The notes: generated by a model from the sequence alone, not told the origin. A DNA stretch of 64,000 nt from Sporosarcina gallistercoris (GCF_014836415.1 NZ_JACSQY010000007.1:1-64000); one strand, 5' to 3'. Shown: positions 16,820-26,043, counted from the stretch's first letter. Numbers and translations: made by a program.

Positions 16820-18772
16820 TTAGCTTGATGGACTTTTTGTCGGGCCGGCTTGGATCGAAGGGGGTGCTTCACCCGGAATCGGTGATTTCGTTTTCCCATG
16901 ATCCTCACTGAAACGTTTCTCTATTTCCTCATGCCTAACGTCCGTCTCACCTTTTTCTTCAGCAATCCGCTCTATCGCACGTTCAATCTGTTTATTCGGA
17001 TGGGATAGCGCAACAATCGTGTCTCCTGCTACTGCTTGCAGCTCTTCTTTCGGCGTGTAGAATTCGACGGTACCGTCTTCCCGTAAAATGTAGAGCAGTA
17101 CAGATCGATCGTCCCGCTCACGCAAATATTGTGTGTAACTATACTGATGGGAGAGTACCGTTTTACGGAATACATGCCCAGAATTCATACGTTCCTCCAA
17201 ATCATAGATCGATAACGCAGGAGTGAATAATGTGCGTCCACCTGTGACGTTAAACGATGCCACTCCATCCCCTACATGGAATGCTGTTTGGAATAAATTC
17301 TCACGTCCTATGTCGTACAGGAAATCCGCACAAATATGTGCATTGTACGTATCCGCTTTTGTCATCGCAAGCATGTATCGATACGGTGACAAATCCAGTG
17401 TATATTCCGTTTGCTCCGTCAAAATATCCCCTACATGACTGGACAACCCAAGTTTCCGCGCATGTGATAAGCCTGCCCAAGAAGTATCCATCAACAGTAC
17501 TTCATTTCCAGTATCTTGAATGGACTGCGCCAGTTCTGCCGCGAATTTCGTCCCCCCGACGATGAGCACACCTGATTCATCAGTCGTCGTTAAATTGAGT
17601 CGCCGTGCAATCGGGCCAATCGAAAATCCATGCAGCACAACAGTTGAAAGCACAAGTGCAAACGTAAGGGCTGTAAGCAATTCAGCATCTTTGTAACCAT
17701 TTTCAAGTAATATCGATGCGAAGTATCCCGATACGGTGAGTGCGACGATCCCACGAGGAGCCACCCAACCTATCAGATTCTTTTCCCGGTTCGACAAATC
17801 CGTACCTATAGTAGACACCCAAATCGACAATGGGCGGACGATGAATAACATCGCCAATACGTACGTGATGATACGCCAATCGAAAATTTCAATCAGTATA
17901 TGAGGGTTTAACGATGCAGTAAGCATCACAAATATTCCCGAAATGAGAAGCACGGATATATTCTCTTTGAACTGGCGGATATCATGGATGGACGTCAAGT
18001 GCATATTGGCCATCACGATCCCCATCGCAGTGACGGCGAGCAATCCCGTTTCATGCATGAGTTCATCTGATAGGACGAATGCAAACAAGACAACCGCAAA
18101 CAGTACGGGTGCTTTCAGAAATTCAGGGACATTCCCTTTTTCGAACGCACTACCAAGAATCCGGGCAGACGCCCAACCGATGAATACAGCGAAAATTGAA
18201 GCGACTACGAATAGTCCAAGCGCTGCGAGAGTAACTTGCCCATTGACGAATTTGATGAATTCAAAAGCGAAGACAGCAAGTAACGCACCGAATGGATCGA
18301 CAATAATCCCTTCCCATTTCAGTAGGGCTGCTGGACGCGGCTTCAATTTCGCCTGTCTCAGCATCGGTAGAATCACCGTAGGTCCCGTTACGATAAACAG
18401 CCCGCCGATAATGAAGGCGACTGCCCACGAAAGTCCCGCCAAATAGTGCGCCGCAAGTGATCCGGCGATCCATGCGATGAATGCGCCAAACGTAACGATA
18501 CGTGTGAGCGGCTTACTGAATCCTTTGATTTCACGGAAGTCGAGATTCAGACTTCCTTCAAATAAGATGATTGCAACCGCAAATGAGATAATCGGACTGA
18601 ATAGCTCTCCTAATGTTTCTTTCGGGTTGATGAATCCGAATATAGGTCCGACGAGCAGACCTGCGATTGCCATAACGACAATTGCAGGAAGGCGATAGCG
18701 CCAGGCAACCCATTGCGAGAGGATACCAATCAAAACAACGAGCATAAGGTCTGCAGCTATAGATCCGAACAT
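16820..18772 (-). CDS. CPA1-type cation/proton antiporter with RCK (TrkA) domains
   Basis: A 650-residue protein. Residues 1-390 carry 12-13 membrane segments of the Na+(K+)/H+ exchanger family, with a FEGSLNLDF segment and the WEGIIVDPFGALLAV ion-binding region (Asp-Pro). Then a TrkA-N/RCK Rossmann unit (VLIVGGTKFAAELAQSI), a TrkA-C-like part (LQAVAGDTIVALSHP), and a charged disordered tail. It likely exchanges Na+ or K+ for protons under nucleotide or ligand control. The start has AGGAG about 12 nt upstream. Array 3 lies directly in front of it. Confidence 0.9.
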   Translation of the reverse strand: MFGSIAADLMLVVLIGILSQWVAWRYRLPAIVVMAIAGLLVGPIFGFINPKETLGELFSPIISFAVAIILFEGSLNLDFREIKGFSKPLTRIVTFGAFIAWIAGSLAAHYLAGLSWAVAFIIGGLFIVTGPTVILPMLRQAKLKPRPAALLKWEGIIVDPFGALLAVFAFEFIKFVNGQVTLAALGLFVVASIFAVFIGWASARILGSAFEKGNVPEFLKAPVLFAVVLFAFVLSDELMHETGLLAVTAMGIVMANMHLTSIHDIRQFKENISVLLISGIFVMLTASLNPHILIEIFDWRIITYVLAMLFIVRPLSIWVSTIGTDLSNREKNLIGWVAPRGIVALTVSGYFASILLENGYKDAELLTALTFALVLSTVVLHGFSIGPIARRLNLTTTDESGVLIVGGTKFAAELAQSIQDTGNEVLLMDTSWAGLSHARKLGLSSHVGDILTEQTEYTLDLSPYRYMLAMTKADTYNAHICADFLYDIGRENLFQTAFHVGDGVASFNVTGGRTLFTPALSIYDLEERMNSGHVFRKTVLSHQYSYTQYLRERDDRSVLLYILREDGTVEFYTPKEELQAVAGDTIVALSHPNKQIERAIERIAEEKGETDVRHEEIEKRFSEDHGKTKSPIPGEAPPSIQAGPTKSPSS

Positions 18773-18956
18773 GGGATTTCGCCACTCCTATCGAGTTGAA
18801 ATTTCGTACTAGTGTACCACAACTATTCTATGAAACCACTTTTTGAGGTTTTTCGGATGACGGGTCCCGAAATCTGTCCAACCCCTGGTTCCGCAGAGGA
18901 AATCACACGCTCTATACTGCACAATCTCTTGCCCAGTCAACAGCAGGCGCAGATGG

Positions 18957-19304
18957 TGCTCATAAGCTTTGAAAATTGATCATAAATCTCGGATTCTGCT
19001 CATAACTCCAGCTTTTTGATCATAAACCTCGAATTCCGCTCATAAATCCACCTTTGTGATCATAAACTTCGAATTCCGCTCATAACTCCAGCATTATAAT
19101 CATAAACCCCGGATTCCGCTCATAACTCCAGCTTTTTGATCATAAACCCCGGATTCCGCTCATAAATCTAGCATTATGATCATAAATTCAAAATTCCGCT
19201 CATAAATCTAACATTATGATCATAAATTCAAAATTCCGCTCACAACTCCAGCATTATGATCATAAATCCCGAATTCCGCTCATAACTCCCACAAAATGAT
19301 CATA
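18957..19304 (-). repeat. Array 3: 18 units of 20 nt, inverted orientation, strict alternation
   Basis: CATAA (CACAA once) begins at 18961 and recurs every 20 bases to 19301 without an indel. The four bases before it alternate without exception between GCT-type and GAT/AAT-type, which read on the minus strand as TTATGAGC and TTATGATC. So this is the same two-word array as array 1 on the other strand. It occupies the gap between the divergent antiporter and PseG-like genes. The rest of 18773-19412 holds no other recognisable feature. Confidence 0.97.
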
Positions 19305-19412
19305 AACCCACATCCACCCACAGTTCCCACCTGAAAAATCCTTTCCATACATTCCCTCATAACTCCCGTATCCTCTTCATAGACTGGGAGGTGAAGAGAC
19401 TGCATAGAAAGG

Positions 19413-20465
19413 ATGATTCCTATTACGACTCAAACAACTAAGCTGATTGCACTCTGTCTTTCATCTACAGAAGAAAAAAATGGCTATCCTTTACGGAGAG
19501 CGTTACGAATTGCTGAAGAACTATCTACTGAAGCAACGATTGTTTTCATTACAGATACCCCTAACCCCGACCTGCCGACTGCTTATCGAAGTATGGAGGC
19601 GAGTAACCATCGTGCCCTTCTTCAAGTTGTGTCCTTTTTGAAACCCGACCTACTCATTCGTGATACGGGCAGCACAGTAAAAGAAGAGGTCGAGGCAATT
19701 TGCAAGATCGTCCCCTCTATTTTACATTTCGATGATTTCGGCGAAGGCGGACATGCCGCTGACTTTGTTATCCAAACATTATATGGAGAAAATGCGACGG
19801 ACGTGACTGATCAATTCAAAACGGGAATCCGGACGTTCATGCCAGATCCGCGCTGCGCTTATTTACGCACAAAGCGGGATCAGCAAACGTTTGGCGATCC
19901 TCCTCGACTACTTATTGCGTTCGGCGAGAAAGATCCGGGTAACTTGACGTTCCGTGCGTTCCGTCATGTAATGAACTTGCAAATACCTCTCAATGTAACG
20001 GTTTTGCTCGGGAAATCGTATGAACACGATGCAGGCACTCTTCAAATGATGGCGCTGAGCCGAAGGAATACGACTGTCAAAAAGGCTCCACACGATTTCC
20101 TCGATCTCTCAGCAGAAGCGGATATCGTCCTTTGCGGTGGAGGTTACATGCCATATGACGTAGCAAGCATCGGGGTGCCATGTATCGTGCTTGCACAAAA
20201 CAGCTTCGAGTCCGAGCTGCAATTCCCCACTGACCGGGATGGATTCTCCCACTTAGGACTTGGACGCAAAGTGAAGCAATCCAACCTCTTGAACGCGATT
20301 ATGGAGCCTTTGCTGCACGACTCCCTCCGAAAGCGCGACATCGATCGTCAGCTCGCTTTGCCACTCGGAGAAGAAGCAGACACCGTAGTTGAAACAGTTC
20401 GCTACTTACTCGATCACCCGAAGCGTTCAGTCCCCGGCAAACCCATACGCGATGTGGTAAACTGA
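19413..20465 (+). CDS. PseG/SpsG-like GT-B fold protein
   Basis: A 350-residue protein with two Rossmann halves. The second half shows PPRLLIAFGEKDPGNLTFRA followed by ADIVLCGGGYMPYDVASIG and PCIVLAQN, the pattern of PseG (UDP-sugar hydrolase of pseudaminic acid synthesis) and the related SpsG. Whether it acts on a nucleotide sugar is unproven, as no pse/sps genes are near. The ATG at 19413 has GAAAGG directly against it, which is unusual; a stop at 19392 prevents a longer frame. It is followed by the SE1832-type gene after 28 nt. Confidence 0.7.
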   Translation: MIPITTQTTKLIALCLSSTEEKNGYPLRRALRIAEELSTEATIVFITDTPNPDLPTAYRSMEASNHRALLQVVSFLKPDLLIRDTGSTVKEEVEAICKIVPSILHFDDFGEGGHAADFVIQTLYGENATDVTDQFKTGIRTFMPDPRCAYLRTKRDQQTFGDPPRLLIAFGEKDPGNLTFRAFRHVMNLQIPLNVTVLLGKSYEHDAGTLQMMALSRRNTTVKKAPHDFLDLSAEADIVLCGGGYMPYDVASIGVPCIVLAQNSFESELQFPTDRDGFSHLGLGRKVKQSNLLNAIMEPLLHDSLRKRDIDRQLALPLGEEADTVVETVRYLLDHPKRSVPGKPIRDVVN

Positions 20466-20493
20466 GGGAAAAGCTAGTAGGAGGAACACGGAC

Positions 20494-20676
20494 ATGACTA
20501 AATCACAAATCGAATCCGAGATTGCAGAACTCAAAATGGACTACATCAGTCTCCAAGGCGACATCGAAAAACTGGAATCCACAGGTCACGGCGACTCCGT
20601 GCAAAAAGCAGAAATGCGTCTCGCGAAGATGGAAGAGCGTCTCGCTGAGCTTAACCAGCAGCTCGCTGCCTTTTGA
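20494..20676 (+). CDS. SE1832-type 60-residue coiled-coil protein
   Basis: A 60-residue protein that is almost all helix with heptad-like spacing of Leu and Ile: IESEIAELKMDYISLQGDIE, then a short Gly-rich turn, then AEMRLAKMEERLAELNQQL. This matches the SE1832 family of small Firmicute coiled-coil proteins of unknown function. TAGGAGG lies 9 nt upstream of the ATG. It is co-transcribed with the PseG-like gene. Confidence 0.85.
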   Translation: MTKSQIESEIAELKMDYISLQGDIEKLESTGHGDSVQKAEMRLAKMEERLAELNQQLAAF

Positions 20677-20743
20677 AATCGCCTTCCTTAAGATGAGCAT
20701 TCACCCTGTTCACTACCCGGACATTCAGATGTGGATGCAAACT

Positions 20744-20782
20744 AAAATCCTCTCACCTGCAATTAGGTAAGAGGATTTTTGT
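20744..20782. terminator. Bidirectional terminator
   Basis: AAAATCCTCT(c)ACCT and AGGT(a)AGAGGATTTTT arms; serves the SE1832-type gene and the opposing phospholipase D-like gene. Confidence 0.92.
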
Positions 20783-20802
20783 CTTCCAGCGTTACAACTC
20801 GA

Positions 20803-22278
20803 TTAGTAAGAAGTCAATTTCAACCACTCCTGTAATGCATAGATGACACGCTGCGGACGAGTGAATGTATTTTGGTATTCTTCCATATCGAGTGTGAACA
20901 GAGCATCTTCGTTATTCCACAATCGTTCGAAATACGCACCCAACTCACCAGCCAGTTCGCTGTCTGTCGGGGCGATGACATATAAATCATTCTCTAAATT
21001 GTAGTTGTCAAGAGTCCGCTCCGTTAAATTAGCAGATCCGTTCAGAATATGCACATTGTCGCCTCGTTCAATCATGACGAGTTTTGTATGATACTGGCCG
21101 ACTACTGTGTTGTACCAGCGGACTTCAATCGCTCCCTCACTGTCTTCTACCAGCTTTTGTACGACAGGACGATTGGGAAGACCGGACTTCTCGTTTCCGA
21201 AAGAATTCTGATTCGGATCTAAAATGAGTTTCACTTCGACGCCGCGCTTCGCTGCTTCCGTCACTTCCTTCACCACATCCGGCTCCGCAATGAAAAACAT
21301 CCCCATCCGGATTCGGTCACCTGATTGTGCAGCGGTAAGCTGATCCAGCAACACGTCTTTAATCTTCTTCTCGGTTACATATTGAACGGCGTATTCCCCG
21401 TCCTCAGGCTCTTCCGCTTCAATTCTCGGCAAGGTTTGCCCGGTCTTTCCTGTCGTATAATTCAGTACCGCTTCTTCTGCTTCCAACAAATCGTTAATGA
21501 TGGGTCCGGATACTTTAAGTGCTACATTTCCGTGGAAACCACTCGCATCATGCGGATTGGAAGAGGTGACGAGACCTGCTTTTTCCGTTGCGATCACTTT
21601 TCGGTGATTCGACTTCACATTGAGCAGTTCAACATACGACGCTAACCGGAATTTCGGTGCTTCAGAAGCCATCGCGTTCGGAATCCATCCCTTTCCGCCA
21701 ATGTCCCCCCAGCGGAACAACGTCCGATACAATCCCGAATAGAGCGGCATTGAATCGCGTAAGGGTTCCAAATCGGTATATACGACTTCCACTCCTGCAT
21801 CCTTCAACTTGCCAAACCATTTCGACTCGTATGACCCATACCCTTTGTTGATCGGATCTGTGATGAAGACGATCGGCATGTCGGGATGAGCTTTCTTTTT
21901 CTCAACCAACTTCTTTGTGATCGTTTCAGCAATCTTCGGAAAGTCTAACTTTTCGTCTGAATAATGATCCATCAAAAAGAAATCGAGTACGATGAATTCA
22001 TCCGCTTCTTCTATCATTGAATACACTTCGTCAAAAATATTCAGTTCATGCTGCATGTCGTCTTTCTTCTTTGTCTTCGAATAGGTTAGATCTGTAAAAA
22101 CTTCTACATCATCAGTCCAATGGACCTCCCCTTTGTAGTTAACACCTTCCGGCAAGGGTTTGTATGTATGATACAAAATGACAGCAATATAAATAAGCAG
22201 AAAAACCGCTGCTGCGAGCCACAATATTTGTTTTTGCTTTTTTGTAAATCTCTTTCGTTTCGGTTGTTTCTTCCCCAT
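20803..22278 (-). CDS. Membrane-anchored phospholipase D-like protein with HxKxxxxE motifs
   Basis: A 491-residue protein. One membrane segment (about residues 18-36) follows a basic N-terminus; the rest should face outward. It has the two-domain PLD layout with HRKVIATE (H225, K227) and HTKLVMIE (H397, K399), each followed by the usual SNP or NGSANLTERT strand. In both motifs the eighth residue is Glu (E232, E404) instead of the common Asp of HxKxxxxD. The likely activity is on phospholipid or another phosphodiester; cardiolipin synthase is less likely given one membrane segment. The start at 22278 has GGGGGGAAG upstream. Confidence 0.82.
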   Translation of the reverse strand: MGKKQPKRKRFTKKQKQILWLAAAVFLLIYIAVILYHTYKPLPEGVNYKGEVHWTDDVEVFTDLTYSKTKKKDDMQHELNIFDEVYSMIEEADEFIVLDFFLMDHYSDEKLDFPKIAETITKKLVEKKKAHPDMPIVFITDPINKGYGSYESKWFGKLKDAGVEVVYTDLEPLRDSMPLYSGLYRTLFRWGDIGGKGWIPNAMASEAPKFRLASYVELLNVKSNHRKVIATEKAGLVTSSNPHDASGFHGNVALKVSGPIINDLLEAEEAVLNYTTGKTGQTLPRIEAEEPEDGEYAVQYVTEKKIKDVLLDQLTAAQSGDRIRMGMFFIAEPDVVKEVTEAAKRGVEVKLILDPNQNSFGNEKSGLPNRPVVQKLVEDSEGAIEVRWYNTVVGQYHTKLVMIERGDNVHILNGSANLTERTLDNYNLENDLYVIAPTDSELAGELGAYFERLWNNEDALFTLDMEEYQNTFTRPQRVIYALQEWLKLTSY

Positions 22279-22339
22279 GACTTCCCCCCGCTCCAAATCC
22301 ATCACTGTAACATTCCCTGTCTACCAATCAACCAAACAC

Positions 22340-22372
22340 AAAAAAGACTTCCCCTGATCCAGGGGAAGTCCA
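22340..22372 (-). terminator. Terminator after the ECF sigma gene
   Basis: GGACTTCCCC and GGGGAAGTC arms, then TTTTTT on the minus strand. Confidence 0.93.
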
Positions 22373-22384
22373 AAAGCGTTATGA

Positions 22385-22930
22385 TCACGCAATCACAAGT
22401 TCGTTGATAGACTGATCTTGCGTTAATAGCTCTTTTAAATACTTTTTTGCACGGAACAGGCGTGATTTCACCGTACCGATAGACACTTGCATCATTTCAG
22501 CGATTTCAATAAGCGAGTATTGGTTCACATAAAAGTACTCGATTGTCGTCTTATAAATGCCATCGAGTTCGTCGATCTTACTGCGGACTGCAGCACGAAG
22601 ATCTTGTTTCTCGACGATATCACCCGGCAGCGGACTGCCGCTTGGCACTAAGTCGAGCAAAGGGATGTCCAGCGTATCCGGCTGATTCATGACATACTTG
22701 CTGCGACGGACGTCCTTACGATAACGATCTCTGAACGTATTCATGCAAATCGTCGTCAACCAGGCTTTCATGCGGTCTACACCTTCCATACGATCGCTCG
22801 TGCGGACTACTTTGACCCAAACGTCTTGCATGAGATCTTCAGCTTCTTCTTTATTACGTGTCAATTTCAAACATAAGTGATATAAGTATCTGCCATATTC
22901 TTCATGTAATTCATTAAGTGTTGGTTTCAT
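22385..22930 (-). CDS. ECF-type RNA polymerase sigma factor
   Basis: A 181-residue sigma-70 family protein with region 2 (YLYHLCLKLTRNKEEAEDLM, DVWVKV, WLTTICMNTFRDRYRK) and region 4 (YFYVNQYSLIEIAEMMQVSI, then GTVKSRLFRAKKYLKELL). It lacks regions 1 and 3, so it is an ECF factor. Unlike most, there is no anti-sigma gene next to it: downstream is a terminator and upstream a CNNM gene. A perfect inverted repeat (23012-23031) lies about 80 bp before its start. The inducing signal cannot be read from the sequence. Confidence 0.92.
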   Translation of the reverse strand: MKPTLNELHEEYGRYLYHLCLKLTRNKEEAEDLMQDVWVKVVRTSDRMEGVDRMKAWLTTICMNTFRDRYRKDVRRSKYVMNQPDTLDIPLLDLVPSGSPLPGDIVEKQDLRAAVRSKIDELDGIYKTTIEYFYVNQYSLIEIAEMMQVSIGTVKSRLFRAKKYLKELLTQDQSINELVIA

Positions 22931-23011
22931 CCGTTAACGCCTCCGTGTTCTAGCTGTTACGTTAAGTATGCACTAGAACAATCAGCTGAACTATCGGAGT
23001 TTCTTTCAGTT

Positions 23012-23031
23012 ACCTTACAAACGTGTAAGGT
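23012..23031. promoter_or_regulatory. Perfect 8-bp inverted repeat upstream of the sigma gene
   Basis: ACCTTACA and TGTAAGGT surround AACG. No T run follows on either strand, so it is not a standard terminator for the CNNM gene that ends at 23041. It could be a repressor site for the sigma gene or a weak hairpin. Confidence 0.45.
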
Positions 23032-23040
23032 TGCTGTATT

Positions 23041-24291
23041 TTAAGATTCATCATCTATCCATTCTTCTGGACGGCGGATGATTCGAAGACGTACGATTCG
23101 ATTGCGATCCATCTCTTCGATTTCAAACAGTAACGGGCCGTATGTGAATCGTTCTCCGGGGTCTGGAACATGGTCCAGCTCCTGGAAAGCGAAGCCGCCA
23201 ATCGTTTCGTTTTCAGTCGGCAAATCGATTCCTAGAAGCCTGACTGCCTCTTCGATTTCGAGACGTCCCTGACAAACGAGCATGTCTTCCGTATGTTCAT
23301 AGACCATTGCGTCTTCGGCCTCATCGGTTTCATCTTCAATTTCCTGACCGATCATTTCCTCGATAATATCTTCGTGAGTTACGATACCAAGCGTTCCCCC
23401 GTACTCATCCAATACAATCGCCATATGCTTTTTATGCGCAAGCATCATTTTAAACACTTTTTCGACACTCGCTGTCTGGACAACAAACAATGGATCATGG
23501 TCAATCATATCTTTGAATGGTTCATCCGGTGTCATCGACCATTCGATCAGCCGCTTGGAATAGAACACACCGATAATCTTATCGATGCTTTCTTCATAGA
23601 TCGGGTAACGCGTATAGAAATACTCGAGCACCGTACTGCGAACGTCTTCATAGCTAGAATCCAGTGGCAGGGCAACGACGTCTGTCCGGTGGGTTCCCAT
23701 GACGTCTGATACGTCTTTTTCCGGAAAGTCGAGGACCCCTTTTAACCGCAGGGATTCGTCTTGTTGGAACGTTCCTTCAGTTGACGCAAGATCGACCATG
23801 GAACGCAGATCTTCTTTAGTCAGTGTCGCTTCTGTCACTTTCCCTTTAGACAGGATGCGGATGAACAGATTGGTGAAAAGCGATAGCAGGTAAGTGAGCG
23901 GGGTCATCAGCTTGACAATCACCCGGATCACAGGGGCTACCGAATACGCCAGCTTGTCCGCAAATGTTGCGGCAATCGTCTTCGGTAATACCTCGCCGAA
24001 AATGATCAGGATGACGGTTAATACTCCCGTCATGAGACCGACATTCAGTCCCTTGTCGATTGCAATCATGGTCACAATCGTCGGCATCATGATATTCGCG
24101 ACATTATTGCCGATTAAGATGGCTGTAATCATTCGATCCGGTTTCGAAACGAGGGCGCGGAGCCGAATTGCTTTAGGGTCTCCTTGCTCTGCTCGCATTT
24201 GGATTTTCATCCGGTTGACGGCGGTTAGTGCAGTTTCACTTCCTGATAAGAAAAAGGACATTGCCAAAAAGAAAGCAAGTGCGATGAACAA
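23041..24291 (-). CDS. CNNM/HlyC-CorC family membrane protein with CBS pair
   Basis: A 416-residue protein. The N-terminal DUF21/CNNM domain (FFLAMSFFLSGSETALTAVNR, GNNVANIMMPT) has four membrane segments; then a CBS pair (residues ~205-330, with HKKHMAIVLDEYGGTLGIVTHEDI) and a C-terminal CorC/HlyC domain (LPTENETIGGFAFQELDHVP). Such proteins are linked to Mg2+ export or transport control; older annotation calls them hemolysins. The start is the TTG at 24291 with GGGAGGA 7 nt upstream; the frame extends to 24402 but that part lacks a site and is not membrane-like. Confidence 0.88.
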   Translation of the reverse strand: MFIALAFFLAMSFFLSGSETALTAVNRMKIQMRAEQGDPKAIRLRALVSKPDRMITAILIGNNVANIMMPTIVTMIAIDKGLNVGLMTGVLTVILIIFGEVLPKTIAATFADKLAYSVAPVIRVIVKLMTPLTYLLSLFTNLFIRILSKGKVTEATLTKEDLRSMVDLASTEGTFQQDESLRLKGVLDFPEKDVSDVMGTHRTDVVALPLDSSYEDVRSTVLEYFYTRYPIYEESIDKIIGVFYSKRLIEWSMTPDEPFKDMIDHDPLFVVQTASVEKVFKMMLAHKKHMAIVLDEYGGTLGIVTHEDIIEEMIGQEIEDETDEAEDAMVYEHTEDMLVCQGRLEIEEAVRLLGIDLPTENETIGGFAFQELDHVPDPGERFTYGPLLFEIEEMDRNRIVRLRIIRRPEEWIDDES

Positions 24292-24481
24292 GAGCGATTC
24301 CTCCCGAAAAATTCCTGGTTCGTTTCGGTTTGCACATATAGACGTATGTCCAGGTGTTGAAGTTGCAAACCTAAGACGGCTACAATTTGAATCCGATTTC
24401 ATAGCTGTTGAAATAGTATAGCATAAGTACTAGAAAGAAACGGATTCAGAAGTCTCCTCTTTTTCGATTCCACTTCAGTTC

Positions 24482-24490
24482 TGCTATACT
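24482..24490 (+). promoter_or_regulatory. Extended -10 promoter of the dipeptidase leader
   Basis: TGCTATACT is an extended -10 element (TGn plus TATACT). The -35 region 17-18 bp upstream is poor. Transcription would begin near 24498, leaving a leader of about 140 nt before the start codon at 24640. Confidence 0.55.
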
Positions 24491-24497
24491 AAAGGAA

Positions 24498-24620
24498 TCA
24501 GCACCGTCTCAGTGAACAAAAACTTTTTTGGGGGTTCAGCCCAATAGCAGGAGCCACTGACGGCGAATGATGGGATGCAGCAGGTCTATCTTTGCAGCAG
24601 GTCCCATTCATCCAAATGAA
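24498..24620 (+). ncRNA. Candidate structured leader RNA of the dipeptidase gene
   Basis: CCGTCTCAGTG (24504-24514) pairs with CACTGACGG (24555-24563) as a closing stem with a 2-nt bulge. Inside it TGAACAAAA pairs with TTTTG and TTCA around a GGGG bulge. A second unit follows in which GATGGGA pairs with TCCCATT; it contains an exact direct repeat of TGCAGCAGGTC (24576-24586 and 24593-24603). No known riboswitch or T-box signature was recognised, and no T-run terminator precedes the gene, so if it is regulatory it may act on translation. Confidence 0.45.
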
Positions 24621-24639
24621 AACGAAAAGGGGTAATTTC

Positions 24640-26037
24640 ATGGCAACGCTTGACCAATTAAACGAGTACTTTGAAAAGAATCGCGACACGCATTTGAACC
24701 AGATGAAAGAATTTTTAAAAATCCCGAGCATCAGTGCGTTATCTGAGCACAAAACAGATATGCAAAAAGCTGCGGAATGGTTATCGCATTCGTTCAAAGA
24801 AGCAGGTCTTGAAAACATCTCCATCGAACCTACTGCAGGACATCCGGTCGTCTACGCTGATTGGCTTCATGCGGAAGGCCAGCCGACAATCCTGATTTAC
24901 GGCCACTACGACGTGCAGCCGGTTGACCCGTTACACTTATGGGAAAGTGCGCCATTTGAGCCTGAAATCCGTGATGAGAAAATGTTCGCTCGTGGGTCTA
25001 CTGACGACAAAGGACAAGTGTTCATGCATGTGAAAGCGGTGGAAGCGCTTATGCAATTGGATGGCAAACTTCCCATCAACGTGAAGTTCATCATTGAAGG
25101 TGAAGAAGAAGTCGGCAGTCCGAACCTCGTTCCGTTCATCAAAGACAATAAAGAAAAACTCGCTGCAGATACGATCGTCATTTCGGATACGGCGCTCCAC
25201 GCTCCTGGTCAACCTGCAATCTGCTATGCACTTCGCGGATTGAGCGGCGTACAAATCGATGTCTTCGGTGCGAAGAGCGACCTGCACTCCGGTGTTTACG
25301 GTGGCGGTATCCAAAACCCGATTCATGCAGTCGCAGAGATCTTGGCGTCTTTCCATGACCAAGAAGGAACGATTGCTGTGGACGGATTCTATGATAACGT
25401 ACGTAATTTGAGCGAAGAAGAACGTCAAGCTTACAAAGATCTCAACTTCGACGAAGAAGCGCTTAAACAGGAAATCGGTGCTGCCGAGCTATTCGGGGAG
25501 CCTGGTTATTCGTTCCTGGAACGCACTTCTGCCCGTCCGACTCTTGAAGTGAACGGCGTCTTTGGCGGATTCAGCGGTGAAGGCATCAAGACCGTCCTGC
25601 CTGCAGAAGCGGGAGCAAAAATCACGTGCCGCCTTGTTCCGGATCAAGATCCAGCGGAAATCGTCGAAAAGTTGAAAGCACACGTTGAAAAGCACAAGCC
25701 AGCAGGCGTTAACGTGACGGTCACACCGTTCGATCAGGGACGTCCGTTCATTACACCATTCGACCACCCAGCACTAACAGCAGCAAGCCGTTCGTACGAA
25801 AAAGTGTACAACGTGCCGACTGTGTATACACGTGGCGGCGGATCGATTCCTATCGTTGCAGACTTCGACGAAATCTTAGGATTGCCGGTCGTCCTCATGG
25901 GCTTCGGTCTTGAGTCCGAGAACTTACACGGACCAAACGAACACTTGACTCTCGAGAACTTCGACAAAGGATTGCGCGTCCTTGGTGACTATTACCAAGA
26001 GCTCTCTGCATTAACTAAAGATGAATTGCAGAAGTAA
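24640..26037 (+). CDS. M20 family dipeptidase
   Basis: A 465-residue zinc peptidase of the M20/M25/M40 clan. The first metal motif HYDVQP is at about residue 87, the catalytic Glu pair is in EGEEEVGSPNL, and GGSIPIVADF and the C-terminal LHGPNEHL (metal His) complete the site; the dimerisation domain lies between about 200 and 320 (SDLHSGVYGGGIQNP). It should hydrolyse dipeptides in the cytoplasm. The start at 24640 has AAAGGGG 8 nt upstream. A long structured leader precedes it and a strong terminator follows, so it is a single-gene unit. Confidence 0.92.
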   Translation: MATLDQLNEYFEKNRDTHLNQMKEFLKIPSISALSEHKTDMQKAAEWLSHSFKEAGLENISIEPTAGHPVVYADWLHAEGQPTILIYGHYDVQPVDPLHLWESAPFEPEIRDEKMFARGSTDDKGQVFMHVKAVEALMQLDGKLPINVKFIIEGEEEVGSPNLVPFIKDNKEKLAADTIVISDTALHAPGQPAICYALRGLSGVQIDVFGAKSDLHSGVYGGGIQNPIHAVAEILASFHDQEGTIAVDGFYDNVRNLSEEERQAYKDLNFDEEALKQEIGAAELFGEPGYSFLERTSARPTLEVNGVFGGFSGEGIKTVLPAEAGAKITCRLVPDQDPAEIVEKLKAHVEKHKPAGVNVTVTPFDQGRPFITPFDHPALTAASRSYEKVYNVPTVYTRGGGSIPIVADFDEILGLPVVLMGFGLESENLHGPNEHLTLENFDKGLRVLGDYYQELSALTKDELQK

Positions 26038-26043
26038 ATAATT

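Noticed and set aside
19391..19441. Leader peptide starting with GTG before the PseG-like gene
   Set aside because: Sixteen codons after GGGAG with no spacing; no other support such as regulatory codons or a hairpin.
23041..24402. Hemolysin (toxin) reading of the CNNM gene, and its longest frame
   Set aside because: The name is historical; DUF21, CBS and CorC domains indicate an ion-transport related membrane protein. The first 37 codons of the frame lie before a good TTG start and are not membrane-like.
24498..24639. T-box or SAM riboswitch
   Set aside because: The conserved GGGTGG-type T-box sequence and the SAM core motifs are absent, and there is no terminator/antiterminator pair before the start codon.
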